Shown here piece by piece: positions 23,001 to 34,169 of a stretch of 64,000 bases of DNA (positions are counted from its first letter, which is position 1; each line of letters opens with the position of its first letter). The notes under the pieces were generated by a model, which ran no database searches, was not told the origin of the DNA, and was given only the letters and a program-made list of their open reading frames with translations. The translations under genes and the position numbers were made by a program. The DNA is from Rhodocollybia butyracea (lineage: Eukaryota; Basidiomycota; Agaricomycetes; Agaricales; Omphalotaceae): assembly GCA_015501585.1 (NCBI GenBank), contig JADNRY010000018.1:372001-436000 (forward strand), read 5' to 3'.

Positions 23001-24516
23001 TAACTTCCACCTCGAGTAATCCCACCTTTGTCCCCGCCTTACTTGTATTCATCACAGCGCGTGTCTCCGGTCCAGTATAAATAACAAAACCAATGATAGA
23101 GGCCGATGAAGCAAGAACCGTATTAGCCCATAACACGTTCTCTGCCGTCAAAGGGGAGACCGTGGCCCCAGGGGTGCTCCTCGTACCATCCTCTCCCTCT
23201 GCTAATGTTTTCCGACTGCTGGTCCTGGTCATTGGCACATCTGTCAGCGGATTATGGGATGGCCGATGAGACAACATTGGTGTACTTTGAGATGGGGAAG
23301 AGGGAGAGTCATCCTCGTCGTCACCAATAATATGAGTGGTGTCATCACCGGGCAGCAGAGGCGGAGGTCGGTTCAGAGTGAAAGTTCCAATAAACGTATG
23401 GATATCTTTCGTCGGCGCGTCAGCGTAGATTTCTGCTTCCCCGCTCGAGCCTAGACCACTGTTCCCACTACCCAGCGCCGCGACACCAGCTTCACCCAAA
23501 GTTTGCGTCTCCGCAACGCTGATCCTCATCTTCCAATCTGTTTCTCCGTCTAGCTGGTCAGTCCTAACGAAACACGTTCCACTGGGGTCACTAGTCCACA
23601 GAAGAACCATATCCGCTGGTACTCTGTCATTTTTCTGTAAACGAACGAGATGGCCGACGAGGAGGGACGATGAAGGGAGGGCTCGGGTTGAAAAGTGAGA
23701 AGGGAGATTGTCGCTATCAACGACGAGATACTTTTGACCATTAGCTTCGCGGTCACGCAAGTTACGCTTGTAGTCGTCATATGCCTCTTTACCAATGGTT
23801 ATGGTGAGCACAAAAGCGAGAGGAGCAATGTATGTCGCGATGAAGCCTGCGAATCATAAGCCACCCATCACGCCTCGAGGAGTTCTGTGGTTACCTATTT
23901 TCAATTCTGGTACAAACTGGCTTAATGCGACCAGTAAGAAGTACAAGTTGAAGAAAAACTTGAACTGCTCGTAAAACACGACCGGGAAGAAACTGAATAT
24001 CGAATATTTCTGATTGCGCACAATATTCGGCGGGAATTTGGCCTGCAAAGAAGCTGAAGGACGGAAGGGGATTGTTCGTGAGGTGTGTAAAGTGCCCTTG
24101 GGTGATTTAGGCTTTGTTGTGGAAGACTTCATTAGCTTTAGGCGAGTAGTCGGCTTGAAGCTTTCTGGCAATCTCATTCTCCCTTCCTCCGCTGTTTCTA
24201 AATCTTCCTCCCCTTCCTGTTCTTCCTCGCCTCGACTAGAATCCAATAAGCCCATAGCTTCCTCTGGATCATCTACATATCTTTCTCTTCCTCCGCCTCT
24301 TCGTAATCCTCTGTGTTGTTCGACGTTGGCTACAGCCGCGCTGCGCACCACAGTTCGGCTCATCTTGTTCCAAGAGGTATTCCTAGTATTCGAGCTGTTC
24401 GTTGGCGAGGATGATGATGATGATAATGAAGGAGTCAAATAACCAGCCTCACTACCAGCGTTAAGAGGTTTGTAGCCAGCCTGATTTCGAAACGAACGCA
24501 AAGGGATGTCGGGCAT
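20031..24516 (-). CDS. NEO1: Neo1/ATP9-type P4-ATPase, phospholipid flippase
   Basis: Start at ATG 24516 ([19 protein letters not shown]), stop at 20031-20033. Roughly 1,100 residues in many exons with at least ten introns. An acidic and basic cytosolic lead is followed by [20 protein letters not shown] and the first membrane pair, then the actuator motif [10 protein letters not shown], the phosphorylation motif [12 protein letters not shown] near 22610, [11 protein letters not shown] in the nucleotide domain, [15 protein letters not shown] near 21450 and the hinge [19 protein letters not shown] near 21000-21050. The last membrane helices follow ([20 protein letters not shown]). KIGNHR-type exon ends and the FVPELKIG segment are those of the Neo1 branch rather than Drs2/Dnf. 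Neo1 flips aminophospholipids in Golgi and endosomal membranes and is essential in yeast. All key motifs are intact; no frameshift was noticed. Confidence 0.93.
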
Positions 24517-24757
24517 AGACTGGAGTTGTCGTCCAAGCTCAAAACGTTGTTGCTCGTGTTCGTCAGGCGCTTATTTACAAGCGCTTCTTATAATAACTTC
24601 AAAACCAACGAACTTTACAAATTTTATTCCGGCTGTACAAATTCTGCAATTCATCTTGTGCTCGTAAATTCCATTCTAATCACGCATACGCGACACATCC
24701 ATCTTACTGCTAGTCGCTATCTGGATGCTCAAAGGTCTTCTGCAAGTATCTCGTCAC

Positions 24758-25545
24758 TAGTGCACAAAAAGTCCGGTTCGGTCCGGTTCACAGTAAATTT
24801 TTGAGGACTGAGGACCGAACTTCTGGTCCGGTTCAGAGAATTGTCGGACCAAAAGACTGGACCATTGGTCCGCCGGACCTCCGTCCGGTTCAGGTTCTGA
24901 ATGCGTCCGGACTCTGAACGCAAAATTTATTGCGATTAAAACACTATTGTGAGCCCCAAAATCCCAGTAAATTCTTTAAACCAAAGCTAGCAGTAGTAAT
25001 TGAATGAATCCTTTCATAGCAATGGAGAATCTTACAACTGACCAGATAAATAGCGAAGTTATGCACTGGAGAGTGTGGAGCTTCAAGATAGCCATTCCAG
25101 TTCATGCTCCCTACATAGCGACTTGTCTGGAAAACTATTACAGAGTGGCATCCCGGCTAACTCTGCCATAGCTTGGACAGAATTGATACTTTAAGTTTTG
25201 AGTCAGGTACTAATTCAGAGCTCTGATGCTCGTTCAATACCTAACATATGTAGCAATATATTGAGCTTAACTGGTGGTCACAGCCCACAGCCATGGATTC
25301 AATTCTCGCTGCTCCCCAAGAGTGGTAGAATCCCTTCAGATGGCTGGAAACATGGTCAGATTGATGGCGCGTCCGGACGCGTCCGAACGCGTTACGAACG
25401 CGTCCTAAACTTCTGCGACTGGCTGGACTCTGGACGGGACTTTAGGTCCGGTCCGAAAAATTGCTGGACCATGAACCGGACTTTGAGTCCCGTCTCAAAA
25501 AGTTCAGTCCGGACGCGGGTTCAGGACTGAACTTTTCGTGCACTA
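24758..25545. mobile_element. Non-autonomous hAT-type element (MITE-like), 788 bp
   Basis: Ends are TAGTGCACAAAAAGT and, inverted, TAGTGCACGAAAAGT (14 of 15 match). The perfect 8 bp target duplication CTCGTCAC lies on both sides (24750-24757 and 25546-25553), the length typical of hAT transposons. The interior is rich in GGTCCGG and GACGCGTCC words near both ends, as subterminal repeats, and has no transposase frame. It sits about 240 bp upstream of the flippase start, so it may lie in or near that promoter. Confidence 0.92.
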
Positions 25546-25639
25546 CTCGTCACAGAAACCGCAGCCGCCGCCAAGGTCACCGGTCAAGATGGCGGGTTTA
25601 TTTTCCATATTCCTGCTCCATGGATGTTTATTCTTGCAT

Positions 25640-25830
25640 TCCTATCATAACTCATGAACAAGGCTCAAGCCCAGTTCCGAATATGGATATGTCGGGTCTC
25701 GCGATCCCAGATATGAGAATGTTGTCAAATCGAAAGAATCCCCAGCTCCATTCTCGCCCCTGATCTTCCCGATTTGGAGATGTGAACAGGATTTGCAATG
25801 TGGAACTTGCAAGAATACTTTAGGTAGTAC
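25640..25830 (+). pseudogene. Decayed segment shared with 28120-28290
   Basis: The frame MDMSGLAIPDMRML near 25685-25725 resembles the frame DMSGGLAVPDTIML at about 28180-28225, and the DNA around both aligns over about 150 bp. It lies upstream of membrane-protein copy 1. No family recognised. Confidence 0.45.
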
Positions 25831-25910
25831 TGCTAGTAGTACTTTCGGGATTTCAAATGTTCGACTGTGAAACAGCACGTGAATTATTTAACATTACACT
25901 TCAAACAACC

Positions 25911-26571
25911 ATGAACATTGAACTACCTTCGTAGATTCTCAACGATCTCAACAGCTACCCTCATTCTGTCTCTTAGCTACCTTCCGACTTTATCGAAATT
26001 ATCTAAGCTCGAAGACCGAGCCTCTTTTTTGATAATGTCCTTCTTCGTAAGCTGCTTCGCCGTCTGTCAAATTTCATATCTCGCCACGGTTTCCCTACCA
26101 CTCCTCCAAGACTTCAAAACCTACACGGGAGTTTTAGGGATATCTCTCGCATTATCTGGAGGTACGCCCCCCAGTCCCATTAAACACGATTGTCAATTCA
26201 TATGACCATATCACAGCGCAATGTATACTTTTGCCAGTGACAATCGTTCTTATCACTCTGAATAATCGCGCCCCGTCCGCTATCTTCACCGACCTGGAAA
26301 CAACTGCTATCTCCATCCTATTCTTCATTGCGGATATCCTCTACTTCATCTTTGTCGTTCCCATTATCATCGTCTTGGCTTTGTACTATTGCATCTACCC
26401 TCTCTCAGATGACCTTCGAAAATTTGGATTAATTGGACAGTGCATCTGTATGTTCTCTCCTTTTTTGCCGGCTGTTCTATATACCAACTCTGCTCCCCAG
26501 TCCTTCACAGATTTTACATATACTGCATCACGATTCCTCAGTACACAGCTAGCCCAATCTATTAAACTGAG
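25911..26571 (+). pseudogene. Small multi-TM protein, copy 1 (start lost, 3' end replaced)
   Basis: Homologous to the intact copy at 46174-46877. The body is open: FSTISTATLILSLSYLPTLS, then after an intron CILLPVTIVLITLNNRAPS and IADILYFIFVVPIIIVLALY, with PLSDDLRKFGLIGQCI before the next intron. The ATG at 25911 reads only MNIELPS before a stop, because bases around attgaac put it out of frame. The last exon runs into an insertion after CAGTAC and stops at a TAA near 26571. Four hydrophobic segments are visible. Function unknown. Confidence 0.6.
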
Positions 26572-27507
26572 TAGAACCCAGGCCCGTTGGAGCGCAGCCT
26601 TATTATTTTGAGGCTGAGGGCCAAAATGAGCAACAGTACTGGGGATCAAACTAGTCCCAGGAAGCAAACAGATCGTCTCTGGTTCAAACCAGGGCCGGGA
26701 TATATCCCATCATTGCCAAATAATATTCCGCTTCTCCCCGATTCTTATTCGGGGCCCCATCCAATAGTTATAACCAAACAATACGATACTGCATTGCATA
26801 CTACAGTATTAGTACATACTACATAGTACACATACGAGAAAACCCAGTCCAGATGAGCACGTTTAATTGACGCAGAAAAGATAATTGACTTGCCATCCTG
26901 AAATCCGAAGCATAGAATCATAACCTGGAGAAAATTGTACCTCGTTTCAATGCTTAGCATAAGACTTGCGTGCCGTTGAGCCAAAAAGAGATGTTTGAGA
27001 TACTTGGAAGTCTTGAATGGCTTGTGAACGTTGATGATTTTGTAAGGTTGAAGTACATTGATAAATTTTTCTCGGCTTATGCCAGCCTCATTGAACTTTA
27101 AAGGCTTCGTAGTCGGAGAACAGCAGATAGGTTATTGTATAGTTGCATTTGAGTCTTTGAGTATTTTCTGGCCTGAGCTTTTGCTCGACTTGAATGTTGA
27201 GGCCGTTGAGGCTTGAAGAGGACTGTGATGCGTTGCGAGGGTTTAAACGTTGAAGGAGAGAGAAACGAACCAACACGTGCACGTAGTACGGAAAGATGAG
27301 TCGGATGACGGACGGTTGAGCGGGAAGAGTTTGTCCCAGGTGCAGCCAAGTGGTCACTGAAGTGCAAAACCAATAAAATTTGTATTCTGGTACTATCCAC
27401 ACTATTTGATGTTTAGTTTGAAATTTTTGAAGAATAGGTCAAAAATAAAACTGATGCATGGCACTGCGGCCGTCGGATGAACCCAGTGCATCTGAGCGTC
27501 TGGCCGT
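26541..27507. mobile_element. Insertion in membrane-protein copy 1, TA duplication and weak TIRs
   Basis: Copy 3 reads CTCAGTACCCCTCTGCAAC without a break (46797-46815). In copy 1 the left half (CTCAGTA) and right half (TACCCCTCTGC) are separated by about 960 bp. The insert begins CACAGCTAG and ends CTGGCCGTG, inverted ends matching at 7 of 9, with TA duplicated, as in Tc1/mariner-type elements. No transposase is visible. Near 26690 there is a B-box-like GGTTCAAACC. Confidence 0.55.
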
Positions 27508-28060
27508 GTACCCCTCTGCAACAAATTGGAAACTTTTCTGCCGTATAAAGGGGTACCCTGATTGGGCAGATTGTAGGCGTTGAGTAGGTGTATTTATCCT
27601 CAGTAAGTTAATCTGTATGAAGGCATCGTCCATCTTTTTCCGTTTCTCTTCTGGCTTAAGGATTGGATTCAGCAAAACCATTGGTCTTAGGAAGCGACAC
27701 TGAGCTCTGAGGTTCCAGAAGAAGCCCACGCTAGAGAACGAACCAGTGAGATCATACTGACCAATGCTAACTTATGTCGAAGAGGAGTCACCAACGTATA
27801 CCGGCTTGTGACTTCGAAGACGAGAATGCAAAAGGGGACTCAGGAGAACTGATTCATATCTGTGTACCTCGAAATTATATTTGCCAGACTGGTTTACTCG
27901 GAGCGCCTCAGGGAGTTTCTTCCGCCTGCCTAGTCAACATCAGTGCATTCTGCTTGACAGATCTGGGTTGTTGCTAGATCCTTCCTACAGCATCTCTGTC
28001 CATCATCAGCCAGTTCGTAGCCGATACCAGAAGAACCTGAGGCTTACATCCCGACTCGGA
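27508..28060 (+). repeat. 3' flank of duplicated block, copy 1
   Basis: Matches 39090-39650 in order (for example GCGTTGAGTAGGTGTATTTA, CGAAATTATA..TGCCAGACTGG, CCTGCCTAG), with many small changes; it is partly shared with 46800-47215. No coding function is apparent. Confidence 0.65.
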
Positions 28061-28296
28061 AAATAAATTCACCTTGAAATAACTTTGCTTTTCGCTATTT
28101 ATGCGGTCATCATCCTCTTATACTTTCCAGCGTCTCATTCCTGCCATGAACCAGCCCAGTAAGCGTCGCTCTGTTTCTGGATGTGGACATGTCCGGCGGT
28201 CTCGCGGTTCCAGATACAATAATGTTATGCAAATTGCAAGTTCCATTCTTGCTGATAGGCCTACAGTCTACTATACGACGTGTACAGATTTTGCAA

Positions 28297-29473
28297 GTAG
28301 TAGTAGTAGTAGTATTATACTCGGCTCTGCTCTACAGCGGGGTCCCACGAGGGAACAGCTAGACTCTAGGGGAGAGAGGCAGCGAGCTCGACCCACGAAG
28401 GGAAGGTAGATTGCAAGCCCTCCCAGAGAGGTAGAAGCTACAGTATGAGTGTGTAATGTGCTATGTCAGTCCCTCCCACTCTCGCTCTCACTATCTGAGG
28501 ACCCACGGTACTTGCCCTCGCCTTTGCTACCCACAAATGCCCTCCAATGGCCCATAGCCTCGTGTATAAACTTAGCTGTCGGGACCACCTGATCCCAATG
28601 GAAAATAAACCGTTTCAGGTAATGCAGTGAGGCTGTGTCTAAAAAGACGCGATCCCTGGGCAGGGGAAAGTAACCTGACATGGCATCCAGGAACTGAATG
28701 CGCGCCGCTGTGATCTCGGGAATGCCCAGTGCATTGCATTGCAGAAGGGGCGTCTCGATGTGCCTGTCACAAGCCCGGCACTTTTTCCGGTGCCACTCTG
28801 CATCCGGGAGTGGTCCTAAACTTGCCGGGGATGCGCGAAAGGTGATTGGGGTCGTATCCCCGCAGAGGAGGTGAGTTAATGAAGTGCGGTGAGCCGCCAC
28901 TGTGACTTGTATGAGGTAGTGCCGGAGGCACCGAGCAGGCGATGCTGAGGCAGCGTCTTTCTGTGGCTCGCGCCTCCCGCGTAGGAGGGCCAGCCTTGAC
29001 CAGCTGTCAATCTTTGACTGAAGGTCCACATTCACCAGGCGGCGGACTGTGTCTACTACCGCAGACACCCGGCGCTTTGGATCTCCACGGAGATAATCAA
29101 GCTCTGGAAGCGACGGGCAGCCCAGGAGGCCAGCCAAAGCTAGGTGGAGGTCAGAGAGCCAACAGGGGTGACCCAGCCTCCGCAGGTGCTCACTCTGGTG
29201 GAGGGCGACACTGGCGTAGTGGGATGAGGGGAGTTCAAGAAGGTAAATGAGATGTTTCAGAGCCAGGATGGCTCGTTCCGGGCGAATTGGCATAATCCCA
29301 GTCTCGGTGAAGAGCACCAACACAATGGATGAGCGTGAGAGGCCCAGCATGCAGCGGAGGAAGCAGACCTGCACCACCTCCAGTGTGCGGATGTTTGCCT
29401 CATGAACATCCAGGGCTACCTCACATGCAGAGATGAGGTGGGGGTCCACCAGCGAGGTGTAGGCTTCTGTTCT
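28297..29473 (-). mobile_element. 5'-truncated non-LTR retrotransposon (post-RT C-terminal part)
   Basis: A 327-codon frame (28466-29449), open a little further upstream to about 29473, reads VDPHLISACEVALD, RCMLGLSRSSIVLVLFTETG, PERAILALKHLIYLLELP and later WHRKKCRACD with CNALG. This is the region after the reverse-transcriptase core of agaric LINE-like elements, where 'DPHLISGCE', 'LFTETG' and a C-terminal Cys motif recur. The RT core itself is missing, so the element is dead on arrival. The other end may be the short (TAG)n run at 28298-28313, a plausible simple-repeat 3' end. No poly-A. Confidence 0.7.
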
Positions 29474-29561
29474 GACTGTTCAAAAAACCATTGAACCAAC
29501 ATAAATTTCTTTACATCAAGGGCCAAGGCATCAACTGAAAGAGACCAGTATGATAGGTTAG

Positions 29562-29633
29562 TGACCATCAAATCAATACCTATTATCAGTAAGTTGTAAC
29601 TAGTACTGATAATAGGTATTGATTTGATGGTCA
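29562..29633. repeat. Perfect 30 bp-arm palindrome
   Basis: The left arm 29562-29591 (TGACCATCAAATCAATACCT...) is repeated exactly in reverse complement at 29604-29633, with a 12 bp loop. It abuts a second palindrome that starts at 29633. Confidence 0.9.
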
Positions 29634-29649
29634 AAAGAGGTCTGCAGTC

Positions 29650-29920
29650 TGTTGGAGTAAAATGAAGAAGTTGCCGTAAGATCACTTCACTCCGGTCTAT
29701 AGCAGAGAAGCCCTAGCAAACACGCAGGGGAAAATAATATTGAATGGTGGTTTAAATAAGCTGCAGCTACGGAGAAATATATGGAGAAATATAAGATAAA
29801 ACATAAGGTAAAACAGATAAGCTCCACATCGGCATGCACTCCGGGGCAGAATAAACATCTAAAACTACTGGAGAAATATTGGTGAGCAAATCAATTGCAC
29901 AGCTGATAATATTTCCAACA
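29650..29920 (-). repeat. 3' LTR of copia element 2
   Basis: 271 bp, adjoining the polypurine tract; paired with 33912-34169. Confidence 0.88.
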
Positions 29921-30128
29921 CATCCCCACAATTGATAGGCGAGCAAACCAAAAACAGAGAAGAAATGAAAACAAAGAACAGAAACGTACAAGCTATCCAT
30001 GTGACGTCATGCAATTTTACAAAAAAGCCATGACATCATGGGTGTCAAACAGAAAATCTTCATCAAAAAGGTAAGCAAACAAGTCTTCAGTATGAGCAAA
30101 CAAATCAAGCAAACAATCAAACAATTCT

Positions 30129-30712
30129 TCAAAGTGCATTGTTGGACCATTCATCAACCTCATCAAAGGCTGCTGCTATGTTGGCATCCCCAGCTTTCTT
30201 GCCTCTGTGTGCCAACCATGCCTTGCAATCAGAACATGTGTCATGGTAATGACCCTTTGTACCACAGAAGAAACATACGACCTTGGATAGGGGGTGGCGG
30301 GAGGTGGAAGTAACAGCAAGTGCGCCGTTGTCTGCAGTAGTGCCATTAGCAGTTGCAGGAGCAGTGTGCATGCAAGTGCCCTGTCGTGTTTCTTCATTGA
30401 GTAAATGTGTGATGACATGATCGAGTGTGAGAGCAGCGAGACTCATAGAGTCAAAGGAAATGATAACGGGATCATAGGTGGGAGGGAGTCCAAGGGTAAG
30501 GGCAAGGATAACATCGTGATCGCTGATGTCAACTCCGGCCATTTGCATCTCGAAAGCCTGTCCATGGATATCTCCAACCCATGCCTGCATCATCTGGTTA
30601 CATCTCTTCTTTGATGTCAAAAACTTTCTCTTCGGTGCCAAACTCATGGCAAAACCTCAGCCACGGCAAACATTCTGCAACTTCTCCCAAATCTTGAGCG
30701 GATCTTTTGTCA
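30129..30712 (-). pseudogene. Copia gag, C-terminal half, element 2
   Basis: Reads DPLKIWEKLQNVCRG, then an in-frame TGA near 30656, then KRKFLTSKKR, MQAWVGDIHGQAFEMQMAGV, ILALTLGLPPTYDPVIISFD and a zinc knuckle CFFCGTKGHYHDTC, ending near 30129. These are UBN2-type gag hallmarks. The frame joins the N-terminal half at 33545-33852 once the intervening insertion is set aside. Confidence 0.85.
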
Positions 30713-33551
30713 TGCCCTAGGCAAATACAGACTGCCGACATTTCCCGCTTACAGTTACATAACCTGTTCCTGCCGCATTTCCGGTTCCAATACACTTCTG
30801 CTTTGCTTCCGTTTTACTTTTTCCTTCACTGTACACTTTCAATGATCCCGTCAATCCATTCTCCATCATTCTTACAATCATACATATGCTTTATGCTCAT
30901 CCCGCTGCTTCCGCTTATGTTCATTGTTGTCTTTCATCCCTTGTACTTCTTTTGGCTATTCTTGTCTTTTCTACTCTCAGATTATTACCTATCACTACTC
31001 CGGTCCTTGAGTACCCTTTATATAGTTCCGTAGCATGTCAAGTACAGTAGATTGGAAATATTGCTTAACTGCTTGACTCATGTGCTCTTGTGTGTTCTGG
31101 TTTCTCGCTTTATCTGTTTCTTTAACTCTGTTTCTTCACTCCATTGTTTTCACAACCTCTGCAATTTACTATCATCTATTTGGTTCTGCTCTGTTTGCAC
31201 TGCATCAGGTCAGCTACTGTTTGACCTTCCGCTTCCACTATCAAAGCTGCTTGCACTTAGTGGGCCCTATCTTTCGAGTGAGAAACTCATCTACTCTTAG
31301 GCTTACTTGCCAAGTTCATTCTATTGCCTGTACGGACCTACCGTCCTTACATTAGTCCCTTGGACAATCCCAACATGAGTCTTACATCCCATAGTCACTT
31401 CGGAACCATTCTACACTCTCTTCCTTTCACATCTCAAACCAACTTTCCCAGTTCGGTAATATGCAGATTTTGCGCTTAGGCTTGTAGCCATATATTTTGA
31501 CAATGTATATGCACTATACATACAATAAGAGGGTTATACGGAGCCTGAATGTGATAACTGTAGCTAACATTTAGTATCTCAGCGATAATACTCAGTTAGT
31601 TGTAAACTAGCGAGGATACTCGAGGTGCCCAGAGACATCAACACTAGATTGTCAGTCTAGTTTCTACCCACCCCAATGTATACACAAATCTGCATACTTG
31701 GATGTCTCAAAGTGGAAAGAGAGTACTGGCGGCGGCGTTACCCAGGGAAGGCATCAGAAGGGGAATGCAATCCTTGTACTGTGCTAGCGGAAAGACGGAC
31801 GCCAGAGGATAAGATCTACAATCGCCTTACGGACCGGAAGAAAGATCTTAACATGTTACAATGACTAGTCAGGTTGCAATGTGGCACAGCTGCTAGATGA
31901 TTAAGCTAGGCAAATTTGATATTTGATTATCAGCTGACTATTGGCTAGGAAAAGTCCTACTGTAATAAACCCGACAATCTTACACTGGATAGGGCATTGC
32001 CAAGCTGAAGCTCTGATGGTCCAGGAGCTCTGAGCATTGTGCTAGCACACATAACTCTGGGATTCTTGGTATCTACTCAAAGCTAGCAAAGTGAACTATT
32101 GCTGGGAAATATTATTATCTTAGGGGATTGAGCTGGTCTTGCTCAAAACCTACCAGACAACTTTGAGGATAGACATGCGGACACGTACCTGTGTGGAGCC
32201 ATGAAACATCCAATGGAAGGAACAGTTATTTGCAGTACAAGATTCCGCGAGGACCAGAATATGTTAACCCATTTTAATTTCTTTTACTTTGATACCCAAA
32301 TCAGGACCATACCTAAATTGGGATGGTTTTCTAGATAAATGTACAATATGTCCAGGCTAGAGTTTCCTTTTTTAGCTAAATTCCTCTCTTTCTCAAATTT
32401 CTATCTCACTCTGTTTCTCTCCAACTCTGTTTCATCTCTTTTTGTATTAAACTAGTAAAGACCCAGTATATACTAAGCACAATGTATTTATCTCATAAAT
32501 CAAGTTATCTTGCCACCTCTCATAACCACCCATTGTGACAAAGTCAAAGGTCTCTTCACCGCCGGAGTCTGCTAGTCCTCTTAATTCCCCCTGGTTTAAA
32601 AGTAACAAGTCAATCAAACACCATAACTGGGTGTTTGTTTAGGGTGCATACGGAGTCTAGCTTTCTCTTCAAAGTTAATATTATATTCTATCTTATAAAG
32701 TTTGGATTGGTGTAATAGAAGCTTCGTAACAGCTTTTGCACCCGCTTAAGATTGAGTTAGATCTTTTGCTTCCTTAGAGGGGATGGCTTCTAGTAAGGAA
32801 TTATTCAGCTCCAGAGTGAGGGTTCCTTAGCTAGCTCTTAACAAGTATTAGCGAGCCACTAAGATTGTGGTACGAGTTCCTAGTGATTAAGTTCACTCTC
32901 CTTTGCATAAATCTAGTTGCTTCCTTAGAGGGGACAGCTTCTAGTAAGGAATTATTTGGCTCCAGAGTGAGGGTTCCTTAGCTAGCTCTAACAAGTATTA
33001 GCAAGCCACTAAGATTGTGGTATGAGTTCCTAGTGATTAAGTTCACTCACAATTTTGTAGCTTGACCCAGAGTTTGGTCAGGGACATTACGGTGTTACAC
33101 CAGCTGGAGCCAGAGTTTGCCCAGGAGTGTCCTAGTTGTGTTGTATTGGTTTTGGTTTTGGTTATTGTTGGATACACACACACACACACACAGTTATTTG
33201 GGTTTTCGATTGGACATATGCACACAACTTAGACAATAGTCTACGCTAGTTCAGTTCATAGAACTTACGAGACATTGTCGCACTACACTAGTTCAGTTGT
33301 TTCACTACACTGGCTGGTGTATCATCTTACATTCGATATCTTAACTTTCTTTGGGGAATCTTTGACCTTGCTCCCTTTAAATAAATCGATAGTCTGGTTA
33401 GGTGCAGTCTTGTATTTGTTAGGTTGTTTTCTAGCGCCTTTCACATACCAGTACGAACCAAGCCAATTATCGGCTGAACAATGGCAGTACAGAGTGTATC
33501 CGCACTTTGGTTTCCAGGTTCGCTCAAAGGATTCCGCCTAGATCCTTACAC
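30712..33551. mobile_element. 2.8 kb insertion inside gag of element 2, unclassified
   Basis: The left junction reads ggatctttTGTCATGCCC and the right junction GATCCTTACActtttgaagt, so a short target repeat (CTTT or CTTTT) brackets an insert that starts TG and ends CA. I could not find two matching LTRs, and no protein is recognised. The insert may be a large solo LTR or an LTR-type element without genes. It contains a 151 bp-period duplication (32768-33049) and a short CA repeat at 33173-33192. Confidence 0.6.
32768..33049. repeat. Tandem duplication, period about 151 bp
   Basis: GCTTCCTTAGAGGGGA starts at 32768 and again at 32919; both units run to GATTAAGTTCACTC with few differences. It lies inside the 2.8 kb insertion. 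Confidence 0.85.
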
Positions 33552-33852
33552 TTTTGAAGTCATGTGGGCCAACTGACTTGGCTTGATGCACAGGATCATC
33601 TCGGAACGTGCCTGTGCCATCTTGTTGGCCTTCCTCTTTGACTTCTGTGCCTCCAGCTCTGCTTTCAACTCCTCTGGGCTCTTCTTGTCAGCATCGGCAA
33701 TAGTGATCTCAACAATGCCAAGAAAGAGTGACTTTGCAGATCAACTCAGTTTCCATCATGATGGACCAGGAAGCATAGTTAAAGTTGTTGAGTTTAGCAA
33801 AGTGGGTGGAAGTATCTTCAGTCATTGTACTAGTGTCGCTGTACTAGCGTAG
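33545..33852 (-). pseudogene. Copia gag, N-terminal half, element 2
   Basis: Reads FAKLNNFNYASWSIMMETEL, then a frameshift, then IVEITIADADKKSPEELKAE and QLAHMTSK, where the 2.8 kb insertion cuts it. The FNYASWSIMME stretch and the charged helix are typical of copia gag in agarics. Confidence 0.8.
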
Positions 33853-33911
33853 TCTTCAGTGGCAGTGAGAGCAAGAGATGAACAGAGGCTGGCTTGTGCT
33901 ATGTGTGTTTG

Positions 33912-34169
33912 TGTTGGAGTAAAATGAAGAAGTTGTTGTACAATCAGATCACTCCGGTCTATAGCAGAGAAGCCCTAGCAAACAAGCGGGGGAAAATAAT
34001 ATTGAACAGTGGTTTAAATAAGCTGCAGCTATGGAGAAATATAAGATAAAACATAAGGTAAACAGATAAGCTCCACATTGGCGTGCACCCTGGGGCAGAA
34101 TAAACATCTAAAACTACTGGAGAAATATTGGCAAGCAAATCAATTGCACAGCTGATAATATTTCCAACA
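33912..34169 (-). repeat. 5' LTR of copia element 2
   Basis: 258 bp, upstream of gag on the minus strand and flanked by CAGTC at 34170-34174. Confidence 0.88.

Larger units (their letters stand above)
29650..34169 (-). mobile_element. Gag-only Ty1/copia-type LTR retrotransposon (element 2), itself interrupted
   Basis: LTRs are 29650-29920 (271 bp) and 33912-34169 (258 bp), both TGTTGGAG...TTCCAACA on the plus strand; one main difference is a 12-13 bp duplication of ggagaaatatat. The 5 bp duplication CAGTC flanks the element (29645-29649 and 34170-34174). A G-rich tract (TGTGGGGATG on the minus strand) adjoins the 3' LTR at 29921-29930. The interior has only gag pieces, split by a 2.8 kb insertion, and no pol. 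The family differs from element 1 in LTR and gag sequence. Confidence 0.88.

Noticed and set aside
21519..24442. Long plus-strand frames opposite the flippase gene
   Set aside because: They are antisense shadows of conserved P4-ATPase exons.
28942..29250. Gly-rich plus-strand frame of 102 residues
   Set aside because: Antisense to the LINE C-terminal frame, which has the recognisable family words.
30707..31355. Hydrophobic plus-strand frames that look like membrane proteins
   Set aside because: They come from T- and C-rich DNA within the 2.8 kb insertion and have no loop or motif pattern; composition explains the hydrophobicity.
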